Shown here: in pieces, positions 60,841 through 64,000 of the stretch | How positions within the stretch are numbered: position 1 is the stretch's first letter | Layout of the letters: each line of letters opens with the position of its first letter | Source: Pseudomonas sp. UBA2684 | GTDB lineage: Bacteria; Pseudomonadota; Gammaproteobacteria; Pseudomonadales; Pseudomonadaceae | Direction of reading: 5' to 3' | DNA: 64,000 nucleotides | Assembly (NCBI GenBank): GCA_002354655.1 | Contig: DELY01000007.1 | Coordinates: 1 to 64,000, forward strand | The notes under the pieces: generated by a model | Databases searched by the model: none | The model's input: the letters and a program-made list of their open reading frames with translations, nothing else | Told to the model about the DNA's origin: nothing | Position numbers and translations under genes: made by a program

Positions 60841-62970
60841 GTGGCAGTAGATCGCTCACAAATGATCGGCAATGTGCGCAGCAACCTGTCGGGGTTGCGT
60901 CAGGGCAACCTGGGTATACCGCTGTTGCTGCTGGTCATGCTCGGCATGGTCATGCTGCCGATTCCGCCGTTCCTTCTCGACGTGCTGTTCACCTTCAGTA
61001 TTGCCCTGTCCATCGTCGTCCTGCTGGTGGCTATCTACGCTTTGCGGCCGCTGGATTTCGCGGTGTTTCCGACCATCCTGCTGGCCGCCACCTTGCTGCG
61101 TCTGGCGCTGAACGTGGCTTCGACGCGGGTGGTGCTGCTTTACGGCCAAGACGGCCACGACGCCGCCGGCAAGGTGATCCAGGCGTTCGGCGAGGTGGTG
61201 ATCGGCGGCAACTACGTAGTCGGTATCGTGGTGTTCGCGATCCTGATGATCATCAACTTCGTGGTGGTCACCAAGGGTGCCGGGCGGATTTCCGAGGTCA
61301 GTGCGCGCTTCACCCTGGATGCCATGCCCGGCAAGCAGATGGCCATCGATGCCGACCTCAACGCCGGCTTGATCGACCAGTCGGAGGCCAAGAAACGCCG
61401 CTCCGAAGTGTCCCAGGAAGCCGACTTCTACGGCTCGATGGACGGTGCCAGCAAGTTCGTGCGGGGCGATGCGATTGCCGGCCTGCTGATTTTGTTCATC
61501 AACCTGATTGGCGGTATCGCCATCGGCATCTTCCAGCATGACCTGAGCTTTGCCGATGCCGGACGCATCTATACCCTGCTGACCATCGGCGATGGCCTGG
61601 TGGCGCAGATTCCGTCGCTGCTGCTGTCCACCGCGGCGGCGATCATGGTGACCCGCGTGTCCAGTTCGGAAGACATGGGCGCCCAGGTCAACCGGCAGAT
61701 GTTTGCCTCGCCACGCGCGCTGGCCGTGGCCGCGGCGATCATGATCACCATGGGCCTGGTGCCCGGCATGCCGCACTTTTCCTTTATCAGCCTGGGCCTG
61801 GTCGCCGCCGGTGCCGCCTACTGGATCGCCAACAAGCAGCGCAAGACCCAGGAAGAAGAGGTCAAGGAGGTCCAGCGTCAGCAGGAGCTGTTGCCGGCTC
61901 AGCGTGCCCAGGAGGTCAAGGAACTTGGCTGGGATGACGTCATGCCGGTGGACATGGTTGGCCTGGAGGTCGGCTATCGGCTGATCCCGTTGGTCGATCG
62001 CAACCAGGGCGGCCAGTTGCTCGCGCGGATCAAGGGCGTACGCAAGAAGCTCTCCCAGGAAATGGGCTTTCTCATGCCCTCGGTGCATATTCGCGACAAC
62101 CTCGACCTGCAACCTAATGCCTACCGCTTGACCCTGATGGGCGTCAGCGTGGCCGAGGCCGAGGTCTACCCGGATCGCGAGCTGGCGATCAACCCGGGGC
62201 AGGTATTCGGCCCGCTCAACGGGGTCGCCGCCAAAGATCCGGCGTTCGGCCTGGAGGCGGTGTGGATCGATCCGAGCCAGCGCGACCAGGCGCAATCGCT
62301 GGGTTACACCGTGGTCGACGCCAGCACCGTGGTCGCCACCCACCTCAATCAGATCCTGCACAAGCACGCCCATGAGCTGCTTGGCCACGAAGAAGTCCAG
62401 CAACTCATGCAGTTGCTGGCCAAGAGCTCGCCGAAGCTGGCCGAAGAGCTGGTGCCGGGCCTGGTGTCGCTGTCGACCCTGCTCAAGGTGCTGCAAGCGT
62501 TGCTGCAGGAGCAGGTGCCGGTGCGCGACATTCGCACCATCGCCGAAGCCATGGCGAACGTGGCGCCGAAGAGTCAAGATCCCGCCGCGATGGTCGCCGT
62601 GGTCCGCGTCGCGTTGGCCCGCGCCATCGTGCAAAGCATTGTGGGACTAGAGCCGGAGCTGCCTGTGATCACCCTTGAGCCCAGGTTGGAACAGATATTG
62701 CTCAATAGCTTGCAGAAGGCCGGTCAGGGCTCCGAGGAAGGCATCCTCCTGGAGCCGGGCATGGCCGAGAAGCTGCAGCGTTCCCTGGTGGAAGCGGCGC
62801 AGCGCCAGGAAATGCTCGGCAAACCAGTGATCCTGCTGGTCGCCGGTCCGGTCCGGGCGATGCTCTCGCGGTTCGCGCGGTTGGCCGTGCCGAGTATGCA
62901 CGTGCTGGCTTACCAGGAAATTCCGGACAACAAGCAGGTCACCATCGTTGCGACGGTGGGGCAGAACTAA
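60841..62970 (+). CDS. flhA: Flagellar export gate protein FlhA
   Basis: 709 aa, GTG start with TAGGAAT upstream. Eight membrane helices in the first ~330 residues, then the large cytoplasmic domain. GNLGIPLLLLVMLGMVMLPIPPFLLDVLFTFSIALSIVVLLVAIYALRPLDFAVFPTILLAATLLRLALNVASTRVVLL and the FHIPEP segment, here VSARFTLDAMPGKQMAIDADLNAGLIDQ, are diagnostic. It receives chaperone-cargo complexes at the gate. flhF follows at 15 bp. Confidence 0.97.
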   Translation: MAVDRSQMIGNVRSNLSGLRQGNLGIPLLLLVMLGMVMLPIPPFLLDVLFTFSIALSIVVLLVAIYALRPLDFAVFPTILLAATLLRLALNVASTRVVLLYGQDGHDAAGKVIQAFGEVVIGGNYVVGIVVFAILMIINFVVVTKGAGRISEVSARFTLDAMPGKQMAIDADLNAGLIDQSEAKKRRSEVSQEADFYGSMDGASKFVRGDAIAGLLILFINLIGGIAIGIFQHDLSFADAGRIYTLLTIGDGLVAQIPSLLLSTAAAIMVTRVSSSEDMGAQVNRQMFASPRALAVAAAIMITMGLVPGMPHFSFISLGLVAAGAAYWIANKQRKTQEEEVKEVQRQQELLPAQRAQEVKELGWDDVMPVDMVGLEVGYRLIPLVDRNQGGQLLARIKGVRKKLSQEMGFLMPSVHIRDNLDLQPNAYRLTLMGVSVAEAEVYPDRELAINPGQVFGPLNGVAAKDPAFGLEAVWIDPSQRDQAQSLGYTVVDASTVVATHLNQILHKHAHELLGHEEVQQLMQLLAKSSPKLAEELVPGLVSLSTLLKVLQALLQEQVPVRDIRTIAEAMANVAPKSQDPAAMVAVVRVALARAIVQSIVGLEPELPVITLEPRLEQILLNSLQKAGQGSEEGILLEPGMAEKLQRSLVEAAQRQEMLGKPVILLVAGPVRAMLSRFARLAVPSMHVLAYQEIPDNKQVTIVATVGQN

Positions 62971-62985
62971 CCGAGGTTACAGGCC

Positions 62986-64000
62986 ATGCAGGTCAAACGC
63001 TTTTTCGCCGCCGATATGCGTCAAGCCATGAAGTTGGTCCGCGATGAGCTGGGCGCGGATGCCTCGATCATCGGCAATCGCCGGGTTGCCGGTGGTGTTG
63101 AACTGACCGCTGCACTGGACTATCAGATTCCCGCCGCGCCGCTGCGCCAGCCGAACCCGGCGCTGGAAGCCGAGTTGCGCAAAACCCAATCGCGAATCGC
63201 CTCGGCCCAGGCCGAGTTGACCACCCGTGAGCAAACCGATGCCGGCAAGGATCGCCAGCTTTTTGGCGCAGAACCGGCGATGCCGGCCGACAGCCTGGCG
63301 GCGGTGTTGCGCAACAATCCACCGGCACCGGCCGCCGCGACGGACCAGCATGCGCTGGACGCCATGCGCTTCGAACTGCATGGTCTACGTGAGCTGATTG
63401 AAGTGCAGCTCGGCTCGATTGCCTGGGGCCAATTGCAAAGCCGCCGTCCGCAGCAGGCCAACCTGTGGCGGCGCTTGCAGCGCATGGGGCTGTCCGCCGA
63501 GTTGTCGCGTAGTTTGCTTGAGCGCGTGGCAAAAATCGCCGAGCCGCGGCAGGCCTGGCGCATGCTGCTGGCGCACCTGGCGCATGCGATTCAAACACCG
63601 CAGCAGGAGCCGCTGGAAGACGGCGGGGTGATCGCGCTGGTCGGTCCGGCTGGCATGGGTAAAACCACCACCCTGGCGAAACTGGCGGCGCGCTACGTGC
63701 TGAAGTACGGTGCGCAAAACATCGCTCTGGTGAGCATGGACAGCTACCGCATCGGTGCGCAGGAACAACTGAAAACCCTCGGCCGCATCCTCAACGTGCC
63801 AGTGACCCTGGTCGATCCGGGGCAGTCGCTGACCCAGGCCCTGGCGCCTTTGGCCCGCAAACGGGTGGTGTTGATCGACACCGCAGGCCTGCCGGCGAGC
63901 GACCCAGCCCTGCACATGCAGCTGGAAACCCTGGCCAGTCGCGGCGTCAAGGCGAAGAATTATTTGGTATTGGCGGCAACCAGCCAGAGCCAAGTGCTCA
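62986..64000 (+). CDS. flhF: Flagellar biosynthesis SRP-like GTPase FlhF (cut by window end)
   Basis: The frame is open from ATG 62986 to the end of the window (about 338 codons). N-terminal MQVKRFFAADMRQAMKLVRDELGADASIIGNRRV is the FlhF start; a polar Ala/Pro linker follows, then the N domain and the GTPase P-loop GPAGMGKT at about 220-227 with VSMDSYRIGAQEQL and VVLIDTAGL. FlhF sets the polar site and number of flagella with FleN. No stop is reached, so the C-terminus is outside the window. Confidence 0.95.
   Translation, partial: MQVKRFFAADMRQAMKLVRDELGADASIIGNRRVAGGVELTAALDYQIPAAPLRQPNPALEAELRKTQSRIASAQAELTTREQTDAGKDRQLFGAEPAMPADSLAAVLRNNPPAPAAATDQHALDAMRFELHGLRELIEVQLGSIAWGQLQSRRPQQANLWRRLQRMGLSAELSRSLLERVAKIAEPRQAWRMLLAHLAHAIQTPQQEPLEDGGVIALVGPAGMGKTTTLAKLAARYVLKYGAQNIALVSMDSYRIGAQEQLKTLGRILNVPVTLVDPGQSLTQALAPLARKRVVLIDTAGLPASDPALHMQLETLASRGVKAKNYLVLAATSQSQVL

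Noticed and set aside
60856-62634. 592-codon antisense frame over flhA
   Set aside because: Shadow of the conserved flhA; His/Gln/Asp-rich with no recognisable domain.

Overview
The window is chromosomal DNA from a Pseudomonas-like gammaproteobacterium. It has high GC and strong G/C-ending codon use. It carries the polar-flagellum master regulators FleQ and FleSR, the HsbA/HsbR/HptB signalling trio, REP-like palindromes and the two-block flg/fli gene order known from Pseudomonas. The species cannot be fixed from the sequence alone. Left part (1-14.2 kb), ordinary housekeeping and accessory genes: the tail of an MFS transporter; an Lrp-type regulator divergent from a fused indolepyruvate ferredoxin oxidoreductase, followed by a Leu/Phe/Val dehydrogenase (together an aromatic or branched-chain amino acid catabolic unit); a GNAT acetyltransferase; tRNA-Arg(CCU); the Ser/Thr symporter SstT; a YceH (DUF480) protein; a small secreted protein made of perfect 28-residue repeats; a gamma-glutamylpolyamine synthetase-like enzyme; and a translationally coupled trio (MFS transporter, TIGR04283 and TIGR04282 glycosyltransferase-type proteins). 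Middle part (14.2-37.3 kb), first flagellar block: ycgR, flgN, flgM and flgA on the minus strand; then cheV, cheR, flgBCDE, flgFGHIJKL, fliC, flaG, fliD, two fliS paralogues, a fliT/fleP-type gene and the master activator fleQ on the plus strand. Right part (37.4-64 kb), second block: fleSR, fliEFGHIJ, hsbA-hsbR-hptB, fliK, fliLMNOPQR-flhB, then a four-gene insertion (histidine kinase, sigma-54 response regulator, secreted internally duplicated protein, MFS transporter), then flhA and a flhF cut by the window edge. The sequence also shows the regulatory logic. GG-N10-GC (sigma-54, RpoN) promoters precede flgA, flgB, flgF, fleS, fliE, fliL, flhA and, in weaker form, the secreted-protein gene of the insertion. 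TAAA-N15-GCCGAYAM (sigma-28, FliA) promoters precede flgM, fliC and the second fliS. This matches the Pseudomonas cascade FleQ to FleSR to FliA, with FlgM as the FliA anti-sigma factor. Intergenic DNA carries a roughly 165-bp MITE-like element in three copies (442-606, 30505-30679, 40130-40291), a separate 182-bp inverted-repeat element abutting the oxidoreductase stop codon, and REP-like palindromes. The least explained parts are the kinase/regulator/secreted protein/transporter insertion between flhB and flhA and the secreted 28-residue-repeat protein at 9.4-9.8 kb.
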